64,000 nucleotides of DNA from Streptomyces roseochromogenus subsp. oscitans DS 12.976 (GCF_000497445.1 NZ_CM002285.1:999353-1063352); one strand, 5' to 3'; counted from the first letter of the stretch, positions 50,397 to 62,571 are shown. Numbers and translations: made by a program. Notes: generated by a model from the letters alone, not told the origin.

Positions 50397-52727
50397 ATGC
50401 CCAGCCCTCCTGACCCGTACGTCCGCGTCCGCGGCGCCCGCGAACACAATCTCAAAGGCGTCGACGTCGACATCCCCCGCGACGTCCTGGCCGTGTTCAC
50501 CGGCGTCTCCGGTTCGGGGAAGTCGTCCCTGGCGTTCGGGACGATCTACGCCGAGGCGCAGCGGCGGTACTTCGAGTCGGTCGCACCGTATGCGCGCAGG
50601 CTGATCCACCAGGTCGGGGCGCCGAAGGTCGGCGAGATCAGCGGGCTGCCGCCGGCGGTCTCGCTGCAGCAGCGCCGCTCGGCCCCCACCTCCCGCTCCT
50701 CGGTGGGCACGGTCACCCAGCTCTCCAACTCCCTGCGCATGCTGTTCTCTCGCGCCGGGGAGTATCCGGCGGGCGCGGAGCGGCTGGAGTCGGACGCGTT
50801 CTCGCCGAACACGGCGGCCGGGGCCTGCCCGGAGTGCCACGGGCTGGGCCAAGTGCACGACACCACCGAGGAGTTGCTGGTCCCGGACCCCGGGCTGTCC
50901 ATCCGCGAGGGGGCCATCGCCGCCTGGCCGGGCGCCTGGCAGGGCAAGAACCTGCGGGACATCCTCGACGCGCTCGGCCACGACGTGGACCGGCCCTGGC
51001 GCGAGCTGCCCGCCGGGGCGCGGGAGTGGATCCTGTTCACGGACGAGCAGCCGGTGGTCACCGTCCACCCCGTCCGGGACGCGGACCGTATCCAACGGCC
51101 GTACCAGGGCACGTACATGAGCGCCCGCCGGTATGTGCTGAAGACGTTCTCGGACACCAAGTCGGCCTCGCTGCGGGCGAAGGCGGAGCGTTTCCTGACC
51201 AGCACGCCCTGCCCGGTGTGCGGGGGCAGCCGGCTGCGGCCCGAGGCGCTCGCGGTGACCTTCGGCGGCCGGACCATCGCCGAACTGGCCGCGCTGCCGC
51301 TGACCGATCTCGCCGTACTGCTCGACGGGCGCGACGACACCGCCCGGGTCCTCACCGAGGACCTGAAGTCCCGGATCGCGCCGGTGGTCGAACTGGGCCT
51401 CGGTTATCTGAGCCTGGACCGGTCCACGCCCACGCTGTCCGCGGGTGAGCTGCAACGGCTGCGGCTCGCCACGCAGTTGCGTTCCGGGCTGTTCGGCGTG
51501 GTGTACGTGCTGGACGAGCCGTCCGCCGGACTGCACCCGGCGGACACCGAGGCGCTGCTGACCGTGCTGGCGCGGCTGAAGGCCGCGGGCAACTCGGTGT
51601 TCGTGGTGGAGCATCACCTGGAGGTGGTGCGCGGCGCCGACTGGCTGGTGGACGTCGGCCCCGGCGCGGGCGAGCACGGCGGGCGCGTCCTGTACAGCGG
51701 GCCGCCGGCCGAGCTGGCATCGGTGGAGGAGTCGGCTACGGCGGCCTTCCTGTTCGACGAGTCACCCGGCCCGGCGCGTGAAGTCAGGGAGCCGCGCGGC
51801 TGGTTGACGGTGGGTCCGGTGACCCGGCACAACCTGCGCGAGGTGACGGCCGGGTTCCCGCTGGGCGCGTTCACCGCCGTCACCGGGGTGTCCGGCTCCG
51901 GAAAGTCCACGCTGATCGGCGCGTTGACGGAGGAGCTGGCCGGCGTGGACCGGCTGGTCCGGGTCGACCAGCGGCCGATCGGGCGGACCCCGCGCTCCAA
52001 TCTGGCCACCTACACCGGCCTGTTCGACGTCGTCCGCAAGGTGTTCGCCGGCACCGAGGAGGCGCGGACGCGCGGGTACGGGGTCGGCCGGTTCTCCTTC
52101 AACGTGGCCGGAGGGCGCTGCGAGACCTGTCAGGGCGAGGGGTTCGTCAGCGTCGAGCTGCTGTTCCTGCCGAGCACCTACGCACCCTGCCCGGACTGCG
52201 GCGGCGCCCGCTACAACCCGGAGACGCTCCAGGTGTCGTACCGGGAGCGGAACATCGCCGAGGTGCTGGATCTGACGGTGGAGGCCGCGGCGGAGTTCTT
52301 CGACGACGTCCCGGCCGCCACCCGGAGCCTGCGCACGCTGCTCGACGTGGGCCTCGGCTATCTGCGGCTCGGTCAGCCGGCGACCGAGCTGTCCGGCGGC
52401 GAGGCCCAGCGGATCAAGCTGGCGAGCGAGCTGCAGCGCGGCCGGCGCGGCCAGACCCTCTATCTGCTGGACGAGCCGACGACCGGGCTGCACCCGGCCG
52501 ATGTGGAGGTGCTGATGGACCGGCTGCACGGGCTGGTCGACGCCGGGCACACGGTCGTGGTGGTCGAGCACGACATGACGGTGGTCGCGGGCGCGGACTG
52601 GGTGGTCGACCTGGGCCCCGGCGGGGGTGACCGGGGCGGGCGGATCGTGGCGTCGGGTCCGCCGGAGCGGGTCGCCTCGGCGGCGGGCAGTGCGACGGGT
52701 CCCTATCTGGCGCGGGTGATGCCCTGA
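50397..52727 (+). CDS. UvrA-like excinuclease subunit paralogue
   Basis: A 776-residue ATPase of the UvrA family. It has two ABC modules: Walker [17 protein letters not shown] (about residue 35) with signature [20 protein letters not shown] and Walker [17 protein letters not shown], then Walker [17 protein letters not shown] (about 500) with signature [20 protein letters not shown]. Zinc cysteines are at [20 protein letters not shown] and CPDCGG. At under 800 residues it is shorter than canonical UvrA (about 950), matching the UvrA2-like class linked to DNA-damaging drug tolerance. Its 3' end overlaps the convergent acyltransferase by 25 bases. Confidence 0.9.
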   Translation: MPSPPDPYVRVRGAREHNLKGVDVDIPRDVLAVFTGVSGSGKSSLAFGTIYAEAQRRYFESVAPYARRLIHQVGAPKVGEISGLPPAVSLQQRRSAPTSRSSVGTVTQLSNSLRMLFSRAGEYPAGAERLESDAFSPNTAAGACPECHGLGQVHDTTEELLVPDPGLSIREGAIAAWPGAWQGKNLRDILDALGHDVDRPWRELPAGAREWILFTDEQPVVTVHPVRDADRIQRPYQGTYMSARRYVLKTFSDTKSASLRAKAERFLTSTPCPVCGGSRLRPEALAVTFGGRTIAELAALPLTDLAVLLDGRDDTARVLTEDLKSRIAPVVELGLGYLSLDRSTPTLSAGELQRLRLATQLRSGLFGVVYVLDEPSAGLHPADTEALLTVLARLKAAGNSVFVVEHHLEVVRGADWLVDVGPGAGEHGGRVLYSGPPAELASVEESATAAFLFDESPGPAREVREPRGWLTVGPVTRHNLREVTAGFPLGAFTAVTGVSGSGKSTLIGALTEELAGVDRLVRVDQRPIGRTPRSNLATYTGLFDVVRKVFAGTEEARTRGYGVGRFSFNVAGGRCETCQGEGFVSVELLFLPSTYAPCPDCGGARYNPETLQVSYRERNIAEVLDLTVEAAAEFFDDVPAATRSLRTLLDVGLGYLRLGQPATELSGGEAQRIKLASELQRGRRGQTLYLLDEPTTGLHPADVEVLMDRLHGLVDAGHTVVVVEHDMTVVAGADWVVDLGPGGGDRGGRIVASGPPERVASAAGSATGPYLARVMP

Positions 52728-53653
52728 GGAGAGAGTGCCACGATGCGCCGTCGGTCGTCTGCGGCGACGTCGTGGCTGGTCGCGCCCGCGCAGCGGTAGC
52801 CGCATGTCGGACACAGCCCCGCGCCCCTTCGGAGGCGGTCCTGAGCGCCGGTGACCAGGGCCGTGTGCGTCCAGTCAGGCTCGGAAACGACCGGCTGGGC
52901 CGCGGCAGCGAGGCTGCGGCGGTCGGGATGAGTGCTCGGCGTGATCACCGGCCTTATCTCCACCTCCGCGATCAGGCCCCGGGTGCGGGCCACCCGCCAC
53001 AGGGAGGCGAGCAGGGTGTCCTCGCCGACGAACGCGGCGGCCGTGCTGGCCGTGCCGCCCTCCTGTGTGTAGCGGAGCCGCACCGGCTGCACGGGCACAC
53101 CCGCGTCGAGCGCGGCCTGGAAGACGGCCCGGTGGAAGCGGCCGTGGGCCCGCCCGCACCAGGTGCTGCCCTCAGGGAAGGCGGCCACGGCCGCGCCCTG
53201 GCGCAGCGCCTCGGCGATCCGGGCGACCGTCTCGGGCAGGGCGCGCAACCGGTCCCGTTCGATGAACAGGGCACCGCCGCGCGCGGCCAGCGCGCCCGCG
53301 ACCGGCCACTGCCGGATCTCGGTCTTGGCGAGCATCCGGGCCGGGCGTACGGCGGTCAGCAACGGGATGTCCAGCCACGAGACATGGTTGGCGACCAGCA
53401 GCAGTCCGCCGGACGGTGCGGCGGCGCCGGTGATCCGGACCTGGACCCCGATGGCCCGCACGATGGCCCGGCACCACCGCCTGACCCACTCGGCGGGGAT
53501 CCTCCCGCCGAGCGGAATCAGCGTGACCCCGGCCAGCACCAGGACCACGACCGCGGTCAGCCGCAGGACGGCCCGGGGTACGGCCGCGGCGGCCGGAGCC
53601 GGCTCCACACAGGCGCCCGGGGTACAGGGCGCGGTGGGCAGCCAGACGCTCAT
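52703..53653 (-). CDS. 1-acyl-glycerol-3-phosphate acyltransferase family protein (OlsA-like)
   Basis: A 316-residue acyltransferase. The catalytic HX4D motif is VANHVSWLDIPLL, with the second motif FIERDR and third FPEGSTWCGRAHGRFH. A membrane helix is at about residues 28-50. Encoded directly after, and overlapping by four bases, an OlsB-like acyltransferase, it is the probable second enzyme of ornithine-lipid synthesis (acylation of lyso-ornithine lipid). PlsC activity in phospholipid synthesis is an alternative. ATG 53653 overlaps the preceding stop. Confidence 0.85.
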   Translation of the reverse strand: MSVWLPTAPCTPGACVEPAPAAAAVPRAVLRLTAVVVLVLAGVTLIPLGGRIPAEWVRRWCRAIVRAIGVQVRITGAAAPSGGLLLVANHVSWLDIPLLTAVRPARMLAKTEIRQWPVAGALAARGGALFIERDRLRALPETVARIAEALRQGAAVAAFPEGSTWCGRAHGRFHRAVFQAALDAGVPVQPVRLRYTQEGGTASTAAAFVGEDTLLASLWRVARTRGLIAEVEIRPVITPSTHPDRRSLAAAAQPVVSEPDWTHTALVTGAQDRLRRGAGLCPTCGYRCAGATSHDVAADDRRRIVALSPQGITRAR

Positions 53654-54423
53654 CAGGCCAGCACGAGGGAGAGAAAGTGCCGCAGATAGCGCGCGTTGAC
53701 CCGGCGCATCGACAGCAGCACGTACAGGTCGGCGACCCCGAAGTCCGGGTCGTGCGCGGGCTCGCCGCACACCCAGGCGCCGAGGCGGAGGTAGCCGCGG
53801 AGCAGGGCCGGAAGGTCGGTGTGCCCGGCGGGGGCCTCGCCGTTCGGGATCCACGGCAGCAGCGGCCGTACCCGGAACTCCCCGGGTGCCAGGTGCTTGG
53901 CGCGCACCCGCTCCCAGGTGGCCGTCGCGAGGGTGCCGCCGTCGGCGAGCGGCACCGAGCAGCATCCCGCCAGCCACTCGTGGCCGCGGTCGACCATGTA
54001 GCGGGCGATGCCGGCCCAGATGAGGCTGATCACGGCGCCGTCACGGTGGTCGGGGTGCACGCAGGAGCGGCCGACCTCGACCAGGGAGGGCCGGATCCCG
54101 TCGAGGGCGGCCAGCTCGAACTCGCCCTCGGAGTAGAGCCGCCCGGCGACCGAGGCCCGTTCCGGGGGCAGCAGCCGGTAGGTGCCGACGACCTGGCCGG
54201 TCACGGTGTCGCGCACCAGCAGGTGGTCGCAGTAGGCGTCGAAGGCGTCGGCGTCGAGGCCCGGCTGCGGGGTGGCCAGCCGGGCCCCCATCTCCCCGGC
54301 GAAGACGTCGTGCCGCAGCCGCTGCGCGGCGCGCACGTCGTCCTCGTCACGGGCGAGGGTGACCGTGTAGCGGGTCGGTGCCGCTGGCTGCGGGGGGCGG
54401 TCTAGGGTGGAAACGCCGGTCAT
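53653..54423 (-). CDS. OlsB-like ornithine N-acyltransferase (GNAT fold)
   Basis: A 256-residue acyltransferase. The N-terminal part has RYTVTLARDEDDVRAAQRLR and HDVFAGEMG, the motif of autoinducer-synthase and OlsB-type GNATs, then LVEVGRSCVHPDHRDGAVIS. OlsB adds 3-hydroxy fatty acid to ornithine. The four-base overlap with the OlsA-like gene indicates one two-gene operon making ornithine lipids, which Streptomyces are known to contain. Confidence 0.82.
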   Translation of the reverse strand: MTGVSTLDRPPQPAAPTRYTVTLARDEDDVRAAQRLRHDVFAGEMGARLATPQPGLDADAFDAYCDHLLVRDTVTGQVVGTYRLLPPERASVAGRLYSEGEFELAALDGIRPSLVEVGRSCVHPDHRDGAVISLIWAGIARYMVDRGHEWLAGCCSVPLADGGTLATATWERVRAKHLAPGEFRVRPLLPWIPNGEAPAGHTDLPALLRGYLRLGAWVCGEPAHDPDFGVADLYVLLSMRRVNARYLRHFLSLVLA

Positions 54424-54593
54424 GGCTCTCTCCTGGTCACGGGCCGGTTCGGCGACGGCGACGGCGGCGGGCCGCGCGTACGGCCTGCTGCTCCTGTTCT
54501 TCCGATGCCGGTTGGCGAGCGCGTGACCTGTGCCCGGAGAGAGGATGTGGGAATGTTGAACGCCGGGGTCCCGGCGATCACCGGAGAGCCAGA

Positions 54594-54625
54594 CGGGGCC
54601 GGGAAGAGCACCGCTCCCGGCCCCG
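54594..54625 (-). terminator. hairpin terminator downstream of sdhB
   Basis: CGGGGCCGGGA, a 10-base loop, then TCCCGGCCCCG form a perfect 11-base stem about 43 bases past the sdhB stop, between the sdh and ols operons. Confidence 0.65.
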
Positions 54626-54667
54626 CCCGTTCGCCTGTGCGACGAACGTCTCACTCTCCGTGGGGCG

Positions 54668-55413
54668 CTATCGCTTCCCGACCTTCCGGGTGGCCCGCAG
54701 CCACTCCCTGTTCATGCTGGTGATGGACACCAGGGGAATCCCCTTCGGGCACGCGGTGGCGCACTCACCGGTCAGCGTGCACCCGCCGAAGCCCTCCGCG
54801 TCCATCTGCGCCACCATGTCCAGCACCCGTGTCTCCCGCTCGGGCGCCCCCTGCGGCAGCACGTTCAGGTGGTTGACCTTGGCGGAGGTGAACAGCATCG
54901 CCGCGCCGTTCGGGCACGCGGCCACACACGCCCCGCACCCGATGCACTCCGCGTGCTCGAACGCGAAGTCCGCGTCGGCCTTCGGCACCGGCGTGGCATG
55001 CGCCTCCGGCGCGGACCCGGTCGGCACGGTGACGTAGCCGCCTGCCTGGATGATCCGGTCGAAGGCGGACCGGTCCACGACCAGGTCCTTGATCACCGGG
55101 AAGGCGGCGGCCCGCCACGGCTCGATGTCGATCGTGTCGCCGTCCTGGAAGGACCGCATGTGCAGCTGGCAGGTGGTGGTGCGCTCGGGACCGTGCGCGT
55201 CGCCGTTGATGACGAGCGAGCACGCGCCGCAGATGCCCTCGCGGCAGTCGTGGTCGAAGGCGACCGGATCCTCGCCCGCGAGGATGAGCTGCTCGTTGAG
55301 GACGTCCAGCATCTCCAGGAAGGACATGTCGGACGAGATGCCGTCCACCTCGTACGTGGACATGGCGCCGTCGGCGAAGGCGTTCTTCTGCCGCCAGACG
55401 CGCAGGGTGAGCT

Positions 55414-55417
<4 letters not shown>
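54668..55417 (-). CDS. sdhB: succinate dehydrogenase iron-sulfur subunit
   Basis: A 249-residue SdhB/FrdB. The [2Fe-2S] ligands are in [15 protein letters not shown] and TCQLHMRSF, and the [4Fe-4S] and [3Fe-4S] ligands are in [17 protein letters not shown] and [20 protein letters not shown]. It passes electrons from SdhA flavin to the membrane quinone. ATG 55417 overlaps the sdhA stop. Third gene of the sdhCAB operon. Confidence 0.95.
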
Positions 55418-57363
<1,946 letters not shown>

Positions 57364-57364
57364 G

Positions 57365-58072
57365 TCAGCTCACCACTCCGGTCATGACGCCCACGGGTAC
57401 GGCGATGAAGCCGGCCGTGAGCAGCAGCGCGAGGACGTTGGCGACGGCCTTCAGGGCGCGGTCGCGGGCGCGGCTGCCGACGCCGAGGGTCTGCGCGGCG
57501 CTCCAGAAGCCGTGCCGGATGTGCAGGCCGAGCGCGAGCATCGCGACGATGTAGATGATGTTGCTGTACCAGTGGGAGAAGTCGCCGACGACGTTCTGGT
57601 ACGGGTGCCCGTTCTGGAAGTGTCCGGGGTGCACAGTGCCCGTGGTCAGGTCCAGGACGTGCCAGACGATGAACAGGCCGAGGATGATCCCGCCCCAGCG
57701 CATGGTGCGGGTGGCGTAGCTCGCCCGGGGCCTTGAGTGCACGTACTTGCTGGGCCGCGCCTTGATGTCCCGGCGGCTGAGCTGGTAGGCGGACGTGGCG
57801 TGGGCGACCACGGCGACGACGAGGACGATCCGGATGAGCCAGAGCGTCCACTCGTAGTGCATGAAGGGTTCGCCGACGGTGCGCAGCCAGTGGGCGTAGT
57901 GGTTGAACTCGCCCGCTCCGAAGTAGATCTTCAGATTGCCGATCATGTGCGCGACCAGGTAGAGCAGCATGATCACGCCGCTGACGGCCATCACCGTCTT
58001 CTTGCCGACGGAGGAGTCCCACATCGTGCGCGCCATGGACGGCCGTCGGTCCGTCCGCGTTGCCAGAGCCAT
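57365..58072 (-). CDS. sdhC: succinate dehydrogenase cytochrome b subunit (five-helix type)
   Basis: A 235-residue membrane protein with five helices and heme-ligand histidines in [58 protein letters not shown] and [20 protein letters not shown]. It anchors the enzyme and reduces menaquinone. ATG 58072 is the first of a leftward sdhCAB operon. The divergent LysR gene shares the 83-base promoter region. Confidence 0.93.
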   Translation of the reverse strand: MALATRTDRRPSMARTMWDSSVGKKTVMAVSGVIMLLYLVAHMIGNLKIYFGAGEFNHYAHWLRTVGEPFMHYEWTLWLIRIVLVVAVVAHATSAYQLSRRDIKARPSKYVHSRPRASYATRTMRWGGIILGLFIVWHVLDLTTGTVHPGHFQNGHPYQNVVGDFSHWYSNIIYIVAMLALGLHIRHGFWSAAQTLGVGSRARDRALKAVANVLALLLTAGFIAVPVGVMTGVVS

Positions 58073-58131
58073 GCCACGCACGCTAGGGCCGATGGGCCCG
58101 ATCAGTCCAAGACATGGTCCGGCTGGATTCA

Positions 58132-58146
58132 ATAGGTAGAAGCTAT
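58132..58146. promoter_or_regulatory. LysR-type box between sdhC and the LysR gene
   Basis: ATAG-N7-CTAT contains the T-N11-A pattern of LysR-family sites (58133-58145). It lies ten bases before the LysR ATG and about 60 bases from the sdhC ATG, so it fits autoregulation and control of sdhCAB. Confidence 0.5.
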
Positions 58147-58155
58147 GGTGAAAAC

Positions 58156-59040
58156 ATGCAGTTCCAGCAGCTTCAGTATTTCGTCGCCGTCGCCGAGACC
58201 CGGCACTTCACCCGCGCCGCCGAGCTGGTGCATGTCGCCCAGCCGTCGCTGTCCCAGCAGATCAAGGCGCTGGAGCGGGAGCTGGGCGCGGATCTGTTTC
58301 TGCGTGCCCGGGGCAACATCACGCTCACCGACGCGGGCGAGGCGCTGCTGCCGCTGGCCCGGCGGATCCTGGCCGACGCGGACACCGCCCGGTACGAGGT
58401 GCAGGAGCTGGTGCAGCTGCGGCGGGGCCGGGTGCGGCTGGGGGCGACGCCGAGTCTGTGCACGGGTCTGCTGCCGGATGTGCTGCGCGCCTTCCACGAC
58501 CGCTATCCCGGCATCCAGCTGCTGATCGAGGAGGGCGGCTCGCACGACCTGGTGCGCGGGCTGGCACGCGGCGCACTTGATCTCGCGTTGATCGTCCTTC
58601 CGCTGCCGACGCCTGCGCCGGCGCTGTCGACGGTGGAGCTGTTGCGGGAGGAGCTGGTGGTGGTGTCCTCACCCGAGGTTCCGGCCCCTGGCCGAGGTGG
58701 CCGGGTGGTGCGCGTCGCCGATCTGGAGGGCGAGCGGCTGGTGATGTTCCGGCACGGCTACGACCTCAGGGAACTGACCGTCTCCGCGTGTCGCTCCGCC
58801 GGGTTCGAGCCGGAGTTCGCGGTGGAGGGGGGCGAGATGGACGCGGTGCTGGGGTTCGTGCGGGCCGGACTTGGGGTTGCCGTGGTGCCGCGCATGGTCG
58901 CCACCCGGGTGGGGCTGGGGCTGCGGGTTACCCCGTTGGCTCGGCCCGGGTTGCATCGGACCATCGCACTGGCTCATCGCAGTGACGTCGCTCCACCTCG
59001 GGCCGCGCGTGAGCTTCAGCGGATGCTGCTTGAGCGGTGA
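58156..59040 (+). CDS. LysR-family transcriptional regulator
   Basis: A 294-residue LysR protein. The helix-turn-helix is YFVAVAETRHFTRAAELVHV with AQPSLSQQIKALERELGADL. The rest is the periplasmic-binding-like sensor domain (RRGRVRLGATPSLCTGLLPD). It is divergent from sdhCAB and separated by an LysR-type box, so control of succinate dehydrogenase is likely. The inducer is unknown. Codon use in the last 60 codons includes several runs of T-ending codons, slightly unlike neighbours. Confidence 0.9.
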   Translation: MQFQQLQYFVAVAETRHFTRAAELVHVAQPSLSQQIKALERELGADLFLRARGNITLTDAGEALLPLARRILADADTARYEVQELVQLRRGRVRLGATPSLCTGLLPDVLRAFHDRYPGIQLLIEEGGSHDLVRGLARGALDLALIVLPLPTPAPALSTVELLREELVVVSSPEVPAPGRGGRVVRVADLEGERLVMFRHGYDLRELTVSACRSAGFEPEFAVEGGEMDAVLGFVRAGLGVAVVPRMVATRVGLGLRVTPLARPGLHRTIALAHRSDVAPPRAARELQRMLLER

Positions 59041-59168
59041 CGGTGTTCCGCCAGTCCTGGGCAGCCGACGCGGCCTGGTGCCCCGGAAGGCAACGTCTGC
59101 CCGTCAGGGAACGGAGCGGCGTCCGGTTGCCGGGCGTCTCGACGGGGCGAACGTCGTCTGTCGGGGCA

Positions 59169-59370
59169 CTAGTACACCGGCAGCGCCAGCAGTGCCGCAT
59201 GGTTGAGGACGAAGACGCGGTTGCCGTCGGCCGCGAGGGAGCGGGGCCGGCCACCGGCGAGGGCGTACGTCTGAGGGGCGCCCCCTCCGGAGCGCGGCAG
59301 GCCGCTCACCCATGTCCACGCGGCGGAGCCGCACATCGATACAGCCCCCACACCCCCGATCAGCCCGTTG
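59169..59370 (-). pseudogene. PQQ-binding-like beta-propeller protein, C-terminal remnant
   Basis: A short end piece reads GRPRSLAADGNRVFVLNHAA and LLALPVY, then TAG at 59169-59171. This is the closing blade of PQQ-like beta-propeller proteins. The sequence before it (to about 59370) is only loosely similar and runs into the end of the cyclic di-GMP gene. The rest of the gene is absent. Confidence 0.5.
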
Positions 59371-61504
59371 CGTCCACCAGGGCCAAGTCGTGCAGCCGCT
59401 CCGGTGGGCCCGGCCTGGCGTAGTACCAGCCCTGGGCCGTGTCGCAGCCCAGTATGCGCAACTGCTCGGCCTGGGCACCGGTTTCGACGCCCTCGACAGT
59501 GACCGCGAGGTCGAGACTGTGGGCGAGGGTGACAATTCCCTCGACGATCTTCAGGTCGACGGGGTCGGCGGGGAACTGCTGCATGCCCATGGTGAAGGAG
59601 CGGTCCAGCTTGAGGATGCTCACCGGCAGGCGGCGCAGGTTGGCGAGGTTGGAGTACCCGGTGCCGAAGTCGTCCAGGGCGATGTCGACGCCCATCTCGG
59701 CCAGCCGGTGCAGGGGTTTGAGCAGATCGTCGTCGGCGCCGATGAGCGCGGACTCGGTGACCTCCAGGCACAGGGCGTCCGGGGCGACGCCCGCGCGCTC
59801 CAGGATGTCGACGGTGTCCTGCACCAGGCCGGGATGGCTGAGCTGGCACGGCGACAGGTTGACGTTGATGCGCAGGGGGCCGGGGGCCGTCTCCTCGCCG
59901 TGGCGTTCTCGCCAGGCGCGGGCCTGCCGGATGGACTCCTCCAGGACCCAGCGGCCGAGCGGCACGATCAGTCCGGTGTGCTCGGCGAGCGGGATGAAGC
60001 GGTCGGGGCCGAGCACCCCGTGCTGCGGGTGCAGCCAGCGGACCAGGGCCTCGGCGCCGCGCACACTGCCGTCGCCGAGGTGGACGAGCGGCTGGTACTC
60101 GATGAAGAACTCGCCCCGTTCCAGGGCGGTGGGGAGGGCGGTGGTGAGGCCGTGGCGGGTGATGGCGCGGGCGTCGGCCTCGGGGTCGGCGAGTTCGGAG
60201 CGGTTGCCGCCCGCCGACTTCGCCCGGTACATGGTGATGTCGGCGCTGCGCAGCACCTCGGCCGCGGTGCGTTCGCCGGCCGGGCCCTCGACGATGCCGA
60301 GGCTGCCGCGCACCATCAGGTCCCGGCCGTCGATGCTGATCGGGGTGATCAGGGCGCTCATGATGCGGTCGGCGAGTTCGTCCACCGCGCGCGCGGTGCC
60401 CGGCCCTGTGGTCAGGGCCACGAACTCGTCGCCGCCGAGCCGGGCGACCATCTCGCCGGGCGCGGTCGCGCAGGACTGCAGCCGGTCGGCGACCTCCACC
60501 AGCAGCCGGTCGCCGGCCGCGTGCCCGAGACTGTCGTTGACGGTCTTGAAGCCGTCCAGGTCGAGATAGCAGAGGCCGAAGCGCTGCCCCTCACCCGCGG
60601 CCAGCACCTTCTCCAGGCGCTCGAAGAACAGCGTGCGGTTGGGCAGGCCGGTGAGGGCGTCGTGCGTCGCCTCGTAGCGCAGCCGGAGGTTGAGCAGCCG
60701 GCGCTCGGTGGTGTCCTCCATGAGGGCGAGCTGGTACTGGGGTGCGCCATCGGCGTCACGCAGCAGGGAGACCGTCAGATTGGTCCACAGCACCGTGCCG
60801 TCGGAGCGGTTGAAGGCCTTTTCGAGGTGATAGTGCTCGCGCTCGCCGCGGACGAGTTCGTCGTAGAGCTTCCAGGTCTGGGGCGCGTCCTCGGGATGCA
60901 CCCAGTCCTGGACGCGGCGGCCGCGCAGGGCGTGGTCGGACTGCCCGAACATGCGCAGCAGCGCCTCGTTGACCTGGAGGACGTTCCCCTCCAGGTCGGC
61001 GATGCCGATCCCTATGGCGGCGCCTTCGAACACCGCGCGGAAGCGGGCCTCGCTGGCGTGCAGGGCCTGGGCGACCAGGCCCTGGGCCTGCAACGCGGCC
61101 TGGGCGATGGACTCCTGCTCGGTGAGGGTGCGCTCGCGCAGCGCCCCGGCGTACCCGGCGGCCATCGCGTGCTGCAACCGCGAGGAGCGCATGCGCGGTT
61201 GGTCCTGGGGGCCGTCCTCGGCGCAGTACAGCACCAGATAGGCGTCGACGCAGTCCAGGGTCCGGGCAAGGGCCTCGGGGTCGGTGCAGTGCGCGCCGAC
61301 CAGCGCGGCGCCGACGGCCTTCGCGCCGTCCGCGTCGAAGTCGCGGGCCCGCAGAAGCTCGCTCAACCGGCGTGCGAGCGGGAGGAGTTCCGCCTCGAAC
61401 TCGGCGCGGGTCAGCGACGTGGAGGTCACGGGGTAGACGGCCCGGCTCCAGATCGTCGTGAACCGGCGCAGTCTGCCCTCCGGCCCGTCCGGCCCGGCCC
61501 TCAC
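59360..61504 (-). CDS. PAS-GGDEF-EAL cyclic di-GMP turnover protein (RmdA-like)
   Basis: A 714-residue cytoplasmic protein. After an N-terminal helical region come a PAS domain (about 155-275, RFRAVFEGAAIGIGIADLEG, DWVHPEDAP), a GGDEF domain (about 285-440) with intact RLGGDEFVAL, and an EAL domain (about 460-705) with GAEALVRWLHPQ, LEVTESALIG and ALDDFGTGYSNLANLR. Both the cyclase and phosphodiesterase signatures are intact. In S. coelicolor the corresponding locus encodes RmdA (SCO0928 by recall), which affects aerial mycelium formation. Its ATG overlaps the stop of the methyltransferase gene upstream. Confidence 0.88.
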   Translation of the reverse strand: MRAGPDGPEGRLRRFTTIWSRAVYPVTSTSLTRAEFEAELLPLARRLSELLRARDFDADGAKAVGAALVGAHCTDPEALARTLDCVDAYLVLYCAEDGPQDQPRMRSSRLQHAMAAGYAGALRERTLTEQESIAQAALQAQGLVAQALHASEARFRAVFEGAAIGIGIADLEGNVLQVNEALLRMFGQSDHALRGRRVQDWVHPEDAPQTWKLYDELVRGEREHYHLEKAFNRSDGTVLWTNLTVSLLRDADGAPQYQLALMEDTTERRLLNLRLRYEATHDALTGLPNRTLFFERLEKVLAAGEGQRFGLCYLDLDGFKTVNDSLGHAAGDRLLVEVADRLQSCATAPGEMVARLGGDEFVALTTGPGTARAVDELADRIMSALITPISIDGRDLMVRGSLGIVEGPAGERTAAEVLRSADITMYRAKSAGGNRSELADPEADARAITRHGLTTALPTALERGEFFIEYQPLVHLGDGSVRGAEALVRWLHPQHGVLGPDRFIPLAEHTGLIVPLGRWVLEESIRQARAWRERHGEETAPGPLRINVNLSPCQLSHPGLVQDTVDILERAGVAPDALCLEVTESALIGADDDLLKPLHRLAEMGVDIALDDFGTGYSNLANLRRLPVSILKLDRSFTMGMQQFPADPVDLKIVEGIVTLAHSLDLAVTVEGVETGAQAEQLRILGCDTAQGWYYARPGPPERLHDLALVDATG

Positions 61505-62313
61505 GCCGTACGCCCCACGCCGCCGAACCCGGAGAAGGCGAACGGATCCTCGTCCTCCGGCGCCGACTCCGGCCGCCAGTGCGGCATCGGCACCAGTCCC
61601 GGTTCCACCATGTCGTACCCCTCGAAGAACCGCGCGATCTCGTCGCGCGAGCGCATGATGAGCGGATTGCGAATGTCCTTGTATACGTCCACCGCGCCCT
61701 CGGCCCGCTCGGCAGGCACCGGGATTCCCTCGTACGAGGCATGGGTGAGGATCAGCAGGCTGCCGGGCGCGAGCGCCTCGCGCAGCTCGGCCACCGCACC
61801 GTAGGGGTCGTCCGCGTCTTCCACGAAGTGCAGTATGGCAACGAGGAGGAGGGCGACTGGGCGGTTCAGGTCGATCAGCCTCTCGACCTGAGGGCTGGAG
61901 AGGATCTCCCGCGGCTTGCGCAGATCCGCAGCGACCACATCCGCATCGTCGTTACCCGCCAGCACCGCCTGGCTGTGCGCGACGGCGACCGGGTCGTGGT
62001 CGACGTAGACCACGCGGGCGCCCGGTACGGCCGCCTGGGCCACCTCGTGGACATTGCCGAACGTCGGGATGCCGGAGCCGATGTCCAGGTACTGCGTGAT
62101 GCCCTGCTGAGCCGCGAAGCGCACGGCGCGGCGCATGAACGCGCGGTTGGCCTGCATGATCTTCGGCAGCCCCGGCATGAACTCCATCGCCCTGCGGGCC
62201 GCGTCCCGGTCCACCTCGAAGTTGTGCGAACCGCCCAGGTAGTAGTCGTAGATCCGCGAGACGCTCGGCACCGAGATGTCGATGCTCCGTGGGGCCCAGG
62301 CGGGGCGCTCCAT
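61501..62313 (-). CDS. SAM-dependent methyltransferase (DUF574-type, Methyltransf_19)
   Basis: A 270-residue methyltransferase of the family abundant in Streptomyces. Landmarks are SVSRIYDYYLGGSHNFEVDR, YLDIGSGIPTFGNVHEVAQA (SAM loop), VVYVDHDPVAVAHSQAVL and HASYEGIPVPAERAEGAVDV. The substrate is unknown; relatives often lie beside regulatory genes. The stop overlaps the RmdA-like start by four bases, so the two are translationally coupled, which may link methylation to cyclic di-GMP control. Confidence 0.88.
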   Translation of the reverse strand: MERPAWAPRSIDISVPSVSRIYDYYLGGSHNFEVDRDAARRAMEFMPGLPKIMQANRAFMRRAVRFAAQQGITQYLDIGSGIPTFGNVHEVAQAAVPGARVVYVDHDPVAVAHSQAVLAGNDDADVVAADLRKPREILSSPQVERLIDLNRPVALLLVAILHFVEDADDPYGAVAELREALAPGSLLILTHASYEGIPVPAERAEGAVDVYKDIRNPLIMRSRDEIARFFEGYDMVEPGLVPMPHWRPESAPEDEDPFAFSGFGGVGRTA

Positions 62314-62485
62314 GTATCACTCCAACGCGTAGACGACAGGGCAGGCGATCCGGTGTTCGAGCTGAGGCTACTGATCGCCCGCCGAAGGAGCGACCCAAAC
62401 CGGAAATTGACCGTCCGTTCCCCGCCACTGCCTGCGGCAAGTGCCCGTATGACACCGCTGTGTAACGGATTCCGGTACATAAAAC

Positions 62486-62522
62486 GGTCCGCCCCCTCCG
62501 TGCGGTGCGGAGGGGGCGGACC
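62486..62522 (-). terminator. strong intrinsic terminator after the repeat lipoprotein
   Basis: GGTCCGCCCCCTCCG, loop TGCGGTG, then CGGAGGGGGCGGACC form a perfect 15-base stem. On the minus strand it is followed by GTTTTATG. It lies about 50 bases past the lipoprotein stop. Confidence 0.85.
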
Positions 62523-62571
62523 TTCGGCGGCGCTCCGGGCCGGGCGGGGCGATCGACCCTGGGGAGGTGAT

